Positions 1-8,106 of a stretch of DNA of 64,000 bases are shown piece by piece. Source of the DNA: Nocardia sp. CC227C. GTDB lineage: Bacteria > Actinomycetota > Actinomycetes > Mycobacteriales > Mycobacteriaceae. Position 1 is the first letter of the stretch. Each line of letters opens with the position of its first letter. Under the pieces are notes generated by a model that made no database searches, was not told the origin of the DNA, and worked only from the letters and a program-made list of their open reading frames with translations. The stretch spans positions 114,279-178,278 of the forward strand of contig NZ_JASITE010000015.1 of NCBI RefSeq assembly GCF_030767025.1, written 5' to 3'. The position numbers and the translations under genes were made by a program.

Positions 1-1
1 A

Positions 2-1468
2 GCCGGTGCGACGGCCGATCTGGAACTGGCCTACACCCTCGCCGACGGTGTGGAATACATCAAGGCGGGTATCGACGCGGGTATGGAGGTGGACAAGTTC
101 GCCCCGCGCCTGTCGTTCTTCTGGGCCATCGGCATGAACTTCTTCATGGAGGTCGCCAAACTCCGGGCGGGCCGCCTGCTCTGGAGCGAGCTGGTCGCGA
201 AGTTCGAGCCGAAGAATTCGAAATCCCTTGCGCTGCGCACCCACTCGCAGACCTCGGGCTGGTCGCTCACCGCGCAGGACGTGTTCAACAATGTGGCCCG
301 CACCTGCGTGGAGGCCATGGCCGCCACCCAGGGCCACACCCAGTCGCTGCACACCAACGCCCTCGACGAGGCACTGGCGCTGCCCACCGACTTCTCCGCC
401 CGCATCGCGCGCAACACCCAGCTGCTGATCCAGCAGGAATCGAATACGACGCGGCCCGCCGACCCGTGGGGCGGTTCGTACTACGTGGAGTGGCTCACCC
501 ATCAGCTGGCCGAGCGCGCCCGCGCCCACATCGCCGAGATCGAGGCGCACGGCGGTATGGCACAGGCGATTTCGGAGGGCATCCCGAAGCTGCGTATCGA
601 AGAGGCCGCCGCCCGCACCCAGGCCCGCATCGATACCGGGCAGCAGCCGGTGATCGGCGTCAACAAGTACCAGGTCGAGGAGGACACCCCGATCGAGGTG
701 CTCAAGGTCGAGAACTCGCGGGTGCGCGCCGAACAGAACGCCAAACTCCAGAAGCTGCGCGCCGAACGCGACTCCGGCGAGGTGGAGCGCGCGCTGGCCG
801 AACTGACCCGGGCGGCGGCGTCCTCCGAGGGCGGTATGGAGAACAACCTGCTCGCCCTGGCCATCGACGCCGCGCGCGCCAAGGCCACCGTCGGTGAGAT
901 CTCCGACGCGCTGGAGAAAGTCTACGGCCGCCACCAGGCCGAGATCCGCACCCTGTCGGGCGTCTACCGGGAAGAGGCGGGCAAGGTGACCAATATCAGC
1001 AAGGCCATCGCACTGGTGGAGGAATTCGCCGAGGCCGAGGGCCGCCGTCCCCGCATCCTGGTCGCCAAGATGGGCCAGGACGGCCACGACCGCGGGCAGA
1101 AGGTGATCGCCACCGCCTTCGCCGACCTCGGCATGGACGTCGATGTGGGCCCGCTGTTCCAGACCCCGGAGGAGGTGGCCCGGCAGGCGGCGGACAACGA
1201 CGTGCACATCGTCGGCGTCTCCTCGCTGGCCGCCGGTCACCTCACGCTGGTGCCCGCGCTGCGGCAGGCGCTGGCCGAGGTGGGCCGCCCCGACATCATG
1301 GTCATCGTGGGCGGCGTCATCCCGCCCGGCGACTTCGACGAACTCTACGAGGCCGGTGCCGCCGCGATCTTCCCGCCGGGCACCGTCATCGCCGAGGCCG
1401 CCATCGATCTGATCAAGAAGCTGGGCGCGTCGCTCGGCCACGAGATCGGCACCGGCGCGGCCGAATGA
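2..1468 (+). CDS. mutB: Methylmalonyl-CoA mutase large subunit, C-terminal part (5' end outside window)
   Basis: Cytosolic adenosylcobalamin enzyme interconverting methylmalonyl-CoA and succinyl-CoA in propionate and odd-chain/cholesterol catabolism. The reading frame is open from base 2, so the start lies upstream; 488 codons remain. The fragment holds the end of the TIM-barrel domain and a complete C-terminal B12-binding domain, with the cobalamin-ligand motif DGHDRG (DxHxxG, fragment residues 360-365) and the GGVIPP segment near the C-terminus. It ends in an ATGA overlap with the meaB start, so the two are probably translationally coupled. Family assignment is very secure; the large (catalytic) subunit is inferred from the intact DxHxxG motif. 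Confidence 0.95.
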   Translation, partial: AGATADLELAYTLADGVEYIKAGIDAGMEVDKFAPRLSFFWAIGMNFFMEVAKLRAGRLLWSELVAKFEPKNSKSLALRTHSQTSGWSLTAQDVFNNVARTCVEAMAATQGHTQSLHTNALDEALALPTDFSARIARNTQLLIQQESNTTRPADPWGGSYYVEWLTHQLAERARAHIAEIEAHGGMAQAISEGIPKLRIEEAAARTQARIDTGQQPVIGVNKYQVEEDTPIEVLKVENSRVRAEQNAKLQKLRAERDSGEVERALAELTRAAASSEGGMENNLLALAIDAARAKATVGEISDALEKVYGRHQAEIRTLSGVYREEAGKVTNISKAIALVEEFAEAEGRRPRILVAKMGQDGHDRGQKVIATAFADLGMDVDVGPLFQTPEEVARQAADNDVHIVGVSSLAAGHLTLVPALRQALAEVGRPDIMVIVGGVIPPGDFDELYEAGAAAIFPPGTVIAEAAIDLIKKLGASLGHEIGTGAAE

Positions 1469-2571
1469 GCGACGCCGCACACACGAACGAGGGTGGGGCC
1501 GAGCGTCCTCGGCTCGGCACCACGGCGGGAGTGGGTCCGCGCGGTGCCGCGCCGGGGGTGGCCGGGGCGGCACGCCGGGTCATCGATGTCGACGAGCTGG
1601 CGGCCCGGGTGCGCGCCGGTGAGCGCGCGGCGCTGGCCCGGGCCATCACGCTGGTCGAGTCCACCCGGGCCGACCACCGGGAGCTGGCGCAGCGACTGCT
1701 GCTGCGGCTCACCCCCGACGGCGACGCGGTGGTGTCGAACCGGGTCGGCATCACCGGTGTGCCGGGGGTCGGCAAGTCCACCTTCATCGATGCGCTGGGC
1801 ATCCACCTGATCGGTCAGGGGCATCGGGTGGCGGTGCTGGCGGTCGACCCGTCCTCCACCCGCACCGGCGGCTCCATCCTCGGTGACAAGACCCGGATGG
1901 GCCGACTGGCGGTGGAGCGCGACGCCTACATCCGCCCCTCACCCACCGCGGGCACGCTGGGCGGGGTGGCCAAGGCGACCCGCGAGACCATCGTGCTGCT
2001 GGAGGCGGCGGGCTACGACGTGATCCTGGTGGAGACCGTCGGCGTCGGCCAATCCGAGGTCACCGTCGCCAATATGGTCGACGTGTTCTGCTTCCTGACC
2101 CTGGCTCGTACCGGAGATCAGTTGCAGGGCATCAAGAAGGGCGTGCTCGAACTCGCCGATCTGGTCGCGGTGAACAAGGCCGACGGCAAACACGAGGTGG
2201 AGGCCAAGACCGCCGCGCGCGAACTGAGCGGCGCCATGCGGCTCATCCATCCGCGCGAATCCCTGTGGCATCCACCCGTCATCACCATGAGTGGCCTCGA
2301 GGGCAACGGGCTCGACACGTTCTGGAACACCGTGCTCGAGCACCGTCGCGTGCTCACCGAGGCGGGGGAGTTCGCCGAGAAACGGCGTCGCCAGCAGGTC
2401 GACTGGACCTGGAATATGGTGCACGACCAACTGCTGCGCCGCCTGACCGACAATCCGGCGGTGCGCGCCATCCGGGTGCAAGTGGAAAAGCAGGTCCGTG
2501 ACGGGTCGCTCACCCCGGCCCTGGCCGCCGAGGAGATCCTGAACGCGTTCGACGGGCGGTCGGGCGGGTAG
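1465..2571 (+). CDS. meaB: Methylmalonyl-CoA mutase-associated GTPase MeaB
   Basis: G3E-family P-loop GTPase (368 aa) that protects methylmalonyl-CoA mutase from inactivation and gates cofactor loading. Walker A is GVPGVGKST at residues 98-106; a base-recognition NKAD motif lies in the middle of the protein. The first 40 or so residues are glycine/alanine-rich and variable, so translation could begin later, but the ATG at 1465 overlaps the mutB stop by 4 bases, which favours it. Gene order mutB-meaB is the usual actinobacterial arrangement. Confidence 0.95.
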   Translation: MSDAAHTNEGGAERPRLGTTAGVGPRGAAPGVAGAARRVIDVDELAARVRAGERAALARAITLVESTRADHRELAQRLLLRLTPDGDAVVSNRVGITGVPGVGKSTFIDALGIHLIGQGHRVAVLAVDPSSTRTGGSILGDKTRMGRLAVERDAYIRPSPTAGTLGGVAKATRETIVLLEAAGYDVILVETVGVGQSEVTVANMVDVFCFLTLARTGDQLQGIKKGVLELADLVAVNKADGKHEVEAKTAARELSGAMRLIHPRESLWHPPVITMSGLEGNGLDTFWNTVLEHRRVLTEAGEFAEKRRRQQVDWTWNMVHDQLLRRLTDNPAVRAIRVQVEKQVRDGSLTPALAAEEILNAFDGRSGG

Positions 2572-2590
2572 CCGGAATTCGCCGCCGAAT

Positions 2591-3034
2591 TCACCGTTCC
2601 TCGATCGGCCGGACGTCCTGCGGAAGTAGTGCGGCGGGAACGTATTCGACGCCGGTGACGAAATCGGGCCGGATGCGGATGATGCGACGGCGGGGACCCG
2701 GCAGGGTGGTGGGCAGCAGGCGGCGGTAGCGGGCGAGGTCGCCGGAATCGGTGACCTCCTCGGCCGTGCCGGTGACGATCACGCACCAGCCGTACTGGGT
2801 GTCCTGGTCGATGGTGTCCGCCTCGTAGGCCACTACCTGCCGGTGTGCGCTGAGGGTGGTGCCCGGATTGGCGTGGATGACGATCATGCCGCCGTCCACG
2901 ACGTGGTTGACCGGCCGGATGGTGGGCAGTGCGTACCGGGAGAAGACCACCCGGCCGAAGCGGATACCGCTCAACAGTCGCAGCGAATCCGATGTGGACA
3001 GTTCCCGCGGCTGGAGTTCCTCGTGCACGGCCAT
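2591..3034 (-). CDS. Pyridoxamine 5'-phosphate oxidase-fold flavoprotein (PPOX family, copy 1)
   Basis: 147-residue split-barrel protein of the PPOX/flavin-reductase-like superfamily, which binds FMN or F420. The signature segments RFGRVVFSRYALPTIRPVNH and GWCVIVTGTAEEV are nearly the same as in the second copy at 7335-7811. The open frame extends 38 codons further upstream, but that extension is arginine-rich and has no homology to the paralog; the ATG at 3034 aligns with the paralog's conserved region. Mycobacterial relatives are hypoxia-induced under DosR, and a devR gene lies 4 kb away, so a redox role in non-growing cells is inferred. Substrate unknown. Confidence 0.8.
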   Translation of the reverse strand: MAVHEELQPRELSTSDSLRLLSGIRFGRVVFSRYALPTIRPVNHVVDGGMIVIHANPGTTLSAHRQVVAYEADTIDQDTQYGWCVIVTGTAEEVTDSGDLARYRRLLPTTLPGPRRRIIRIRPDFVTGVEYVPAALLPQDVRPIEER

Positions 3035-3281
3035 ACCCCACAAACTCTGTCGGCCATCGAACTGCGAACGCATTCTTGCTGGGACACGAAGTATTCCATG
3101 TTTGCCGCCGACTGTGGCGTATCCGATTCGGAAATAGGGCAAGCGCATGATCGCATTGCGCGCGAAAGAAATTACGTTTCGAGATGCCGTCTGTCCGAGA
3201 CGGTGACAGCGTACGATACTCGTGACGTTTCCCGAGTCCCGTGGCGCGGCTGGGGGATCCGCACACGACTCAGGAGCCGAG

Positions 3282-3605
3282 ATGGCCGATGCCGCGCTCC
3301 CGATCCCGCCGCCACTGTCCGGGGAGTTCGATCCGGCGCTGCTGGCCGACGGGCAGGCCGCCTACGCGGACGCCAGCGACCGACTCGTCCGGCGGATGTT
3401 CGGTATCGGACTGCGCCTGCACGCGGTGCGCTCCGAGCTGGACGGTCCCGACGGCGTCGCCCCGGGGCTGGTCGCGGCCCGCCGGGTCGTGACCGAGGTG
3501 CTCGACGAACTCGATGTCGTGATCCGGGAGGCCGGTCTGGCCGTGGTCGACCTGTCCCGCGAGCACACCACCCCGGCCGATGAGCCGGGGCGGGATCGGC
3601 GCTGA
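3282..3605 (+). CDS. Small protein resembling the dimerisation helices of DosS/DosT kinases, without the phospho-acceptor histidine
   Basis: 107 residues. The ATG at 3282 follows an AGGAG five bases upstream; a longer frame from GTG 3222 is possible. Residues 29-50 (SDRLVRRMFGIGLRLHA core) match the first DHp helix of NarL-type sensor kinases such as DosS, where the motif reads H-D-x-V-I-Q-R-L-F-x-I-G-L; here the histidine position is Ser32. Residues 73-92 (EVLDELDVVIREAGLAVVDL) match the second helix. No GAF or ATPase domain is present. It sits directly before sulP and 3 kb from devR. Role unknown; a pseudo-kinase partner of a DosS-type sensor is an inference. Confidence 0.75.
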   Translation: MADAALPIPPPLSGEFDPALLADGQAAYADASDRLVRRMFGIGLRLHAVRSELDGPDGVAPGLVAARRVVTEVLDELDVVIREAGLAVVDLSREHTTPADEPGRDRR

Positions 3606-3689
3606 GCCCGTCGAGTGGCGCGCAGGCGCGAGAACATGTCGCGCGCACGCGGCACGGGCGGGCGCGCCGCGCGGTACTGTCGGACCCTG

Positions 3690-5408
3690 ATGATCAACGG
3701 TCCGGTGCGTTTCCTTCCGGGGCTCGAGCAGTTCCGCGGATACGAGCGCGCCTGGCTGCGCCCCGACGTGGTGGCCGGGGTGACCGTGGCCGCCTATTTG
3801 GTTCCGCAGGTCATGGCGTACGCGACGGTGGCCGGTCTGCCGCCGGTGACCGGACTGTGGGCGATACTCGGGCCGCTGGCCGTCTACGTCTTCCTCGGCA
3901 CCTCCCGACAGCTGTCGGTGGGGCCGGAGTCCACCACCGCCCTGCTCACGGCCGTGGCGCTGGCCCCGCTGGCGGCGGGAGATCCGGGTCGGTACGCGGC
4001 GCTGGCGGCGATGCTGGCGCTGCTGGTGGGCGTGATCAGCGTCGCGGGTTCGCTGGCGCGGTTCGGGGTGCTCGCCGACCTGCTGTCCAAACCGGTGCTG
4101 GTGGGCTACCTCGCGGGCACGGCGGGCATCATGATCGCGAGCCAGCTGGGCACGGTGACGGGGGTGCGGGTCGACGGGGAGACGATTCCGAGCCAGCTGC
4201 GCTCCTTCCTCGCGAACCTCTCCGACGTGCATTGGCCGACAACGATTCTGGCCACCGTGGTGCTGTCGGCGCTGCTGCTGCTCGGCCGCTGGGCGCCGCG
4301 TGCGCCCGGACCGCTGCTGGCGGTGCTGACGGCATCGATGGTGGTGGCCGTGTTCTCCCTGGGCGAGCACGGCATCGGTGTGGTGGGCGCGATCCCGCCC
4401 GGCGTTCCGGTGCCCGGCGTGGCCGGGGTGGCGGCCGCCGACATCACCCAGCTGGTGCTGCCCGCCATCGGCATCGCCCTGGTGGGCTTCTCCGACAATG
4501 CCCTCACCGCACGGGCTTTCGCCAGCCGGCACGGTCAGCGTGTCGACGCCAACCGGGAACTCGGGGCGATGGGGGCGACCAATCTGGCCTCCGGGGTGAT
4601 GCACGGCTTTCCGGTCAGCTGTAGCGCGTCGCGCACCACCATCGCCGATCTCGGGGGCGCGCGGACCCAGGCGTACTCGCTGGTGGCCCTGGTCGCGGTG
4701 CTGATCGTGCTGTTCGGCGCGCGCGGGATTCTGGCCGAGTTCCCGACCGCCGCGCTCGGCGCGCTCGTGGTGTTCGCCGCGCTGCGCCTGATCGACCTCC
4801 CGGAGTTCCGCCGGTTCGCCCGCTTCCGGCGCAGTGAGCTGGTACTGGCCCTGGGCACCGCCGCCGCGGTGCTGATCTTCGGCGTCCTCTACGGGGTCGG
4901 CATCGCCATCGCGCTGTCCATCCTGGATCTGCTGCGTCGCGTGGCCCGCGCCCACGACGCCATCCTCGGTTTCGTGCCCGGTCTCGCGGGCATGCACGAC
5001 GTCGACGACTATCCGGCGGCGAAACCCGTTCCCGGACTGGTGATCTACCGCTACGACGCTCCGCTGTGCTTCGCCAATGCCGAGGACTTCCGGACCCGGG
5101 CGCTGGAGTCGGTGGAGCTGCTGAGCCGGGACATGCCGGTGCGATGGTTCGTGCTGAACGCCGAGGCCAATGTGGAGGTCGACCTCACCGCACTCGACGC
5201 GGTCGACCAGTTGCGCGCCGAATTGGATTCGCGCGGCATCGTTTTCGCCATGGCACGGGTGAAACAGGATCTGCGCGACGCCCTGGACGCCGCGGGCCTG
5301 GTGGATCGGATCGGCGCGGACCGGCTGTACCCGACCCTGCCGACCGCCGTGGACGCGTTCCGGGCGGCGACCGACGGCAGGGGGCCGGACGGCCCCGGAC
5401 GCGCATGA
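3690..5408 (+). CDS. SulP-family anion transporter with C-terminal STAS domain
   Basis: 572-residue inner-membrane transporter of the SLC26/SulP family (sulfate, bicarbonate or related anions). The N-terminus FLPGLEQFRGY precedes the family signature around AAYLVPQVMAYATVAGLPPVTGLW; many hydrophobic helices follow to about residue 420, then a cytosolic STAS domain. The start ATG at 3690 was preferred to the upstream frame because the first 25 residues of the long frame are a basic, non-conserved stretch. No strong ribosome site is visible, so a leaderless or weak start is possible. In mycobacteria a SulP gene (Rv1739c) also neighbours DosR-regulated genes. Substrate not determinable from sequence. 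Confidence 0.9.
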   Translation: MINGPVRFLPGLEQFRGYERAWLRPDVVAGVTVAAYLVPQVMAYATVAGLPPVTGLWAILGPLAVYVFLGTSRQLSVGPESTTALLTAVALAPLAAGDPGRYAALAAMLALLVGVISVAGSLARFGVLADLLSKPVLVGYLAGTAGIMIASQLGTVTGVRVDGETIPSQLRSFLANLSDVHWPTTILATVVLSALLLLGRWAPRAPGPLLAVLTASMVVAVFSLGEHGIGVVGAIPPGVPVPGVAGVAAADITQLVLPAIGIALVGFSDNALTARAFASRHGQRVDANRELGAMGATNLASGVMHGFPVSCSASRTTIADLGGARTQAYSLVALVAVLIVLFGARGILAEFPTAALGALVVFAALRLIDLPEFRRFARFRRSELVLALGTAAAVLIFGVLYGVGIAIALSILDLLRRVARAHDAILGFVPGLAGMHDVDDYPAAKPVPGLVIYRYDAPLCFANAEDFRTRALESVELLSRDMPVRWFVLNAEANVEVDLTALDAVDQLRAELDSRGIVFAMARVKQDLRDALDAAGLVDRIGADRLYPTLPTAVDAFRAATDGRGPDGPGRA

Positions 5409-5477
5409 CCTTGTTCCCTGGGGCCGCCCGGTGCCGCCGGGGCATGCTGGGGGTAACCACCGACCACGGGAGGAATC

Positions 5478-6380
5478 ATGGCCGACACCGCGCACGAGGC
5501 ATCGCGGCCCGCGCCCATCCTGGCCGCTGTCGACGGTTCGTCGATCTCCTATCAGGCGGTCGGCTGGGCGGCGGCGGAGGCGGACCTGCGCGGCTGCCCG
5601 CTGCACATCATCACCTCGTACGCCATCCCGGTGGCCAAGGTGCCGGTCACCTCGCTGGGGGCGGCGGAACTGGCCTGGGTGCGCGAGGACGGGAATCGGG
5701 TGCTCACCGAGGCCGCAGCCGTCGCCCGGCACACCGCGCCCGGCGATCCGGTCGTCACCACCGAACTCATCTTCGAGCCCATCACCACCACGCTCATCGC
5801 CCGGTCGCGCACCGCCCGGCTGGTCGTGCTGGGCAATCGCGGGCGGGGCGCCCTGCGTCGCGCGGTGCTGGGGTCGGTGAGCACCTCGCTCACCCGGCAT
5901 GCGCACTGCCCCGTCGTGGTCGTCCCCGCCATGCCGGAGACCGATCCGACCGCCGCGCATCGTCCCATCGTGGTCGGCGTGGACGGCAGTGAGAACAGCA
6001 TGCCCGCGGTGGGCATGGCGTTCGAGATGGCCTCGCGCCGCAAGGTCGGCCTGGTGGCCGTGCACGCCTGGAGCGATGACACCGGCCACGACCTGCCCGT
6101 CATCCCGTGGGAGGGCATTCGGGAGACCGAGGACGCCGTGCTGGCCGAATGCCTGGCCGGTTTCGGGGAGCGGTTTCCGGATGTCGCGGTGCAGCGAGTG
6201 GTGGCTCGGGACACCCCGGTGCGCGCCCTGCTCGAGTACGCCGACGGTGCGCAACTCGTCGTGGTGGGCACGCGTGGGCGCGGCGGATTCGCGGGTATGA
6301 ACCTGGGCTCGACCAGCACCGCGCTGCTGCATCTGGCGCCCTGCCCGGTGCTGGTGGTCCGCGAAAGCCGAATCGGGTGA
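5478..6380 (+). CDS. Universal stress protein, tandem UspA domains
   Basis: 300-residue cytosolic protein with two UspA domains, roughly residues 12-150 and 160-298. Both carry the ATP-binding signature G-x2-G-x9-G-S/T: GNRGRGALRRAVLGS in the first domain and GTRGRGGFAGMNLGS in the second, so both are predicted to bind ATP. A GGGAGG ribosome site lies 4 bases before the ATG. Tandem UspA proteins of this length are typical DosR-regulon members in mycobacteria, and this one is convergent with devR. Confidence 0.93.
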   Translation: MADTAHEASRPAPILAAVDGSSISYQAVGWAAAEADLRGCPLHIITSYAIPVAKVPVTSLGAAELAWVREDGNRVLTEAAAVARHTAPGDPVVTTELIFEPITTTLIARSRTARLVVLGNRGRGALRRAVLGSVSTSLTRHAHCPVVVVPAMPETDPTAAHRPIVVGVDGSENSMPAVGMAFEMASRRKVGLVAVHAWSDDTGHDLPVIPWEGIRETEDAVLAECLAGFGERFPDVAVQRVVARDTPVRALLEYADGAQLVVVGTRGRGGFAGMNLGSTSTALLHLAPCPVLVVRESRIG

Positions 6381-6389
6381 GCGTGCGGG

Positions 6390-6409
6390 GGACCGGCGCG
6401 CTCCGGTCC
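6390..6409. terminator. Hairpin between convergent uspA and devR
   Basis: GGACCGG / CCGGTCC, a 7-bp perfect stem with a 6-base loop, lies just after the usp stop and before the devR stop. It has no T tract, which is common for actinobacterial terminators. It could serve both convergent genes. Confidence 0.45.
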
Positions 6410-6491
6410 AGCGAATCAACCGGACTCGGAGCGACGCTCCGGCAGCCGCGGCTACGAGAGCGCTTCGCGCACCGAGGAGCCCGTCTCGGAA

Positions 6492-7148
6492 TCAGCCATC
6501 CCGCTGCGCGGCGGTGGATCCGGAGCGCAGTTTGGAGGCCAGCACCGCGGCCTGGGTGCGGCGCTCCATGCCGAGCTTGGCCAGCAGTCGCGAGACGTAG
6601 TTCTTCACGGTCTTCTCGGCCAGGTACATGCGCTCGGCGATCTGCCGGTTGGTGAGGCCGTCGCCGAGCAGGTCGAGCAGTCGACGCTCCTGTTCGGTGA
6701 GCCCGGCCAGCGGTCCGTCCGGCTGGGTGCTGCGGCGCAGCCGCTCCATCAGCGCGGCGGCGGCCCGGTTGTCCAGCAGCGACCGGCCCGACCCGACCTC
6801 CTTGATGGCCTTGGCCAATTCCATGCCCTTGATGTCCTTGACCACGTATCCGCTGGCTCCGGCCAGGATGGCGTCCATCATGGCCTGCTCGTCGGTGAAC
6901 GAGGTGAGGATCAGGCAGCGCAGATCGTCGAGTCGCGAGAGCAGTTCGCGGCAGAGTTCGATGCCGTTGCCGTCGGGCAGGCGAACATCGAGCACGGCGA
7001 CATCCGGTCGCAGCGCGGGAATCCGGGCCAGGGCCTGCGCGACGTCCCCGGCCTCGCCGACCACAGAGAGCTCCGGATCCCCCTCGAGGAGGTCGACGAG
7101 TCCCCGGCGGACGATCTCGTGGTCGTCGACGAGAAACACCTTGATCAT
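6492..7148 (-). CDS. devR: DevR/DosR-type response regulator
   Basis: 218-residue NarL/LuxR-class regulator, very close to mycobacterial DosR (217 aa). The receiver domain has Asp8, Asp9, phospho-acceptor Asp54 in LDVRLPDGNG and Lys104 in YVVKDIKG. The C-terminal HTH carries GLTNRQIAERMYLAEKTVKN, also close to DosR. The ATG at 7148 (IKVFLVDDHEIVRRG) matches the family start; the longer frame is spurious. No cognate DosS/DosT kinase is encoded in this window, so the sensor must lie elsewhere. A DosR-box-like sequence at 7211-7229 suggests autoregulation. Predicted controller of a hypoxia/NO dormancy response and of neighbouring stress genes. Confidence 0.95.
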   Translation of the reverse strand: MIKVFLVDDHEIVRRGLVDLLEGDPELSVVGEAGDVAQALARIPALRPDVAVLDVRLPDGNGIELCRELLSRLDDLRCLILTSFTDEQAMMDAILAGASGYVVKDIKGMELAKAIKEVGSGRSLLDNRAAAALMERLRRSTQPDGPLAGLTEQERRLLDLLGDGLTNRQIAERMYLAEKTVKNYVSRLLAKLGMERRTQAAVLASKLRSGSTAAQRDG

Positions 7149-7210
7149 GGCGGCATCCGATCTGTGGTGAGTAATGCGAACAAACATACGCGGGAGCGCC
7201 GGGGTCAACG

Positions 7211-7229
7211 ATGGTCCAAAGTCCCTATT
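7211..7229. promoter_or_regulatory. DosR-box-like operator upstream of devR
   Basis: The sequence TGGTCCAAAGTCCC aligns with the published DosR core GGGACTWWAGTCCC at 10 of 14 positions, with the right half-site AGTCCC intact. It lies about 65 bases upstream of the devR start, a sensible position for an activator site. Binding is inferred from the motif only. Confidence 0.5.
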
Positions 7230-7334
7230 CCGACGTGGCAAACCGGCATTTCGGACGTCTCCGCGAACAGCTACCGTCACCGAGCCGGTCGTGGTGAGTG
7301 TGGACGGCGGCCCGGCGGAGGGCCGTGCCCGGGA

Positions 7335-7811
7335 TTATCGGTGCCGAGCCGGGGCGACGTACTCGACGCCGGTGACGACCTCGGGGCGGATACGCACGAT
7401 GCGGTGCGGGCCGCCGGTGAGGCGTGGGCGCAGCGCCGCGCGGTAGCGGGCGAGGTCGTTGCCTTCGGTCACCGGTTCGGCGGTTCCGGTGACGATGACG
7501 CACCAGCCGCGCTGGGTGTGCCGGTCGAGGGTATCGGCCTCGTAGGCGACGACCTGCCGGTACGGGGGGAACGTCACCGCGTCGGTGGCGGCGATGATCG
7601 CTCGGTCGTCGACGATGTGGTCGACCGGCCGGATGGCCGGTAAGCCGTAGCGGGTGTACACGATACGGCCGAAGCCCACCCCGGCGAGCAGTCGCAGGCA
7701 TGCGGCCTCCGACAGCGGGCGCGCGGTGAGGGATCCGGCGTCCTCGGCGATGGGCGCGTCCTGTCGATTGTCCGGAGGACTGTTGTCGGACGCGGCCTCA
7801 TGGCTGCTCAT
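7335..7811 (-). CDS. PPOX-family flavoprotein (copy 2)
   Basis: 158-residue split-barrel flavoprotein, paralogous to 2591-3034 (shared RFGR/GFGR, IRPVNH/IRPVDH, VAYEADT and GWCVIVTGTAE blocks). ATG 7811 (MSSHEAAS) was chosen; the 86 upstream codons of the longer frame are arginine/glycine-rich and not conserved. The first 30 residues are an acidic, probably flexible tail. The gene is upstream of and in the same direction as devR, separated by 186 bases that contain the DosR-box-like site. Substrate and cofactor (FMN versus F420) cannot be read from the sequence. Confidence 0.82.
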   Translation of the reverse strand: MSSHEAASDNSPPDNRQDAPIAEDAGSLTARPLSEAACLRLLAGVGFGRIVYTRYGLPAIRPVDHIVDDRAIIAATDAVTFPPYRQVVAYEADTLDRHTQRGWCVIVTGTAEPVTEGNDLARYRAALRPRLTGGPHRIVRIRPEVVTGVEYVAPARHR

Positions 7812-8106
7812 GGTCCGGCGATCCACCTTCCCGCACCGGATGCTTGGTCCGTTTCGCTGACGGCGGAGTTCCCTTCCGGGGCACCGACAAAACCGTTCGC
7901 CGCGACACCCGCCCGGCACACGACCGACCAGTCGGTGACGCGGTCTCAGTCGCGCACGGTGGTGAAGAAGCCCGATACCCACGTGCGTCTTCCGCTCCAT
8001 GACCAGCCGATACGCGAAACGGCCGGGTGCCGAGGAGCCCTGCCGCGAGATCCGGTCGCGGCTCACCAATCGGGTGCCCGCGCCGTGGGTCGCCGCGGCG
8101 GCGGTG

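Noticed and set aside
5408..5477. DosR box upstream of usp
   Set aside because: TTGTTCCCTGGGGCC-like sequence has no proper GGGAC/GTCCC arms.
3270..6419. A 1049-codon minus-strand frame opposite sulP and usp
   Set aside because: Composition (glycine/arginine/histidine) is that of a GC artefact; both underlying plus-strand genes have clear family motifs.
7835..7852. Second DosR-box candidate upstream of the PPOX gene at 7811
   Set aside because: CGGACCAAGCATCC matches only about 8 of 14 core positions and lacks an intact half-site.
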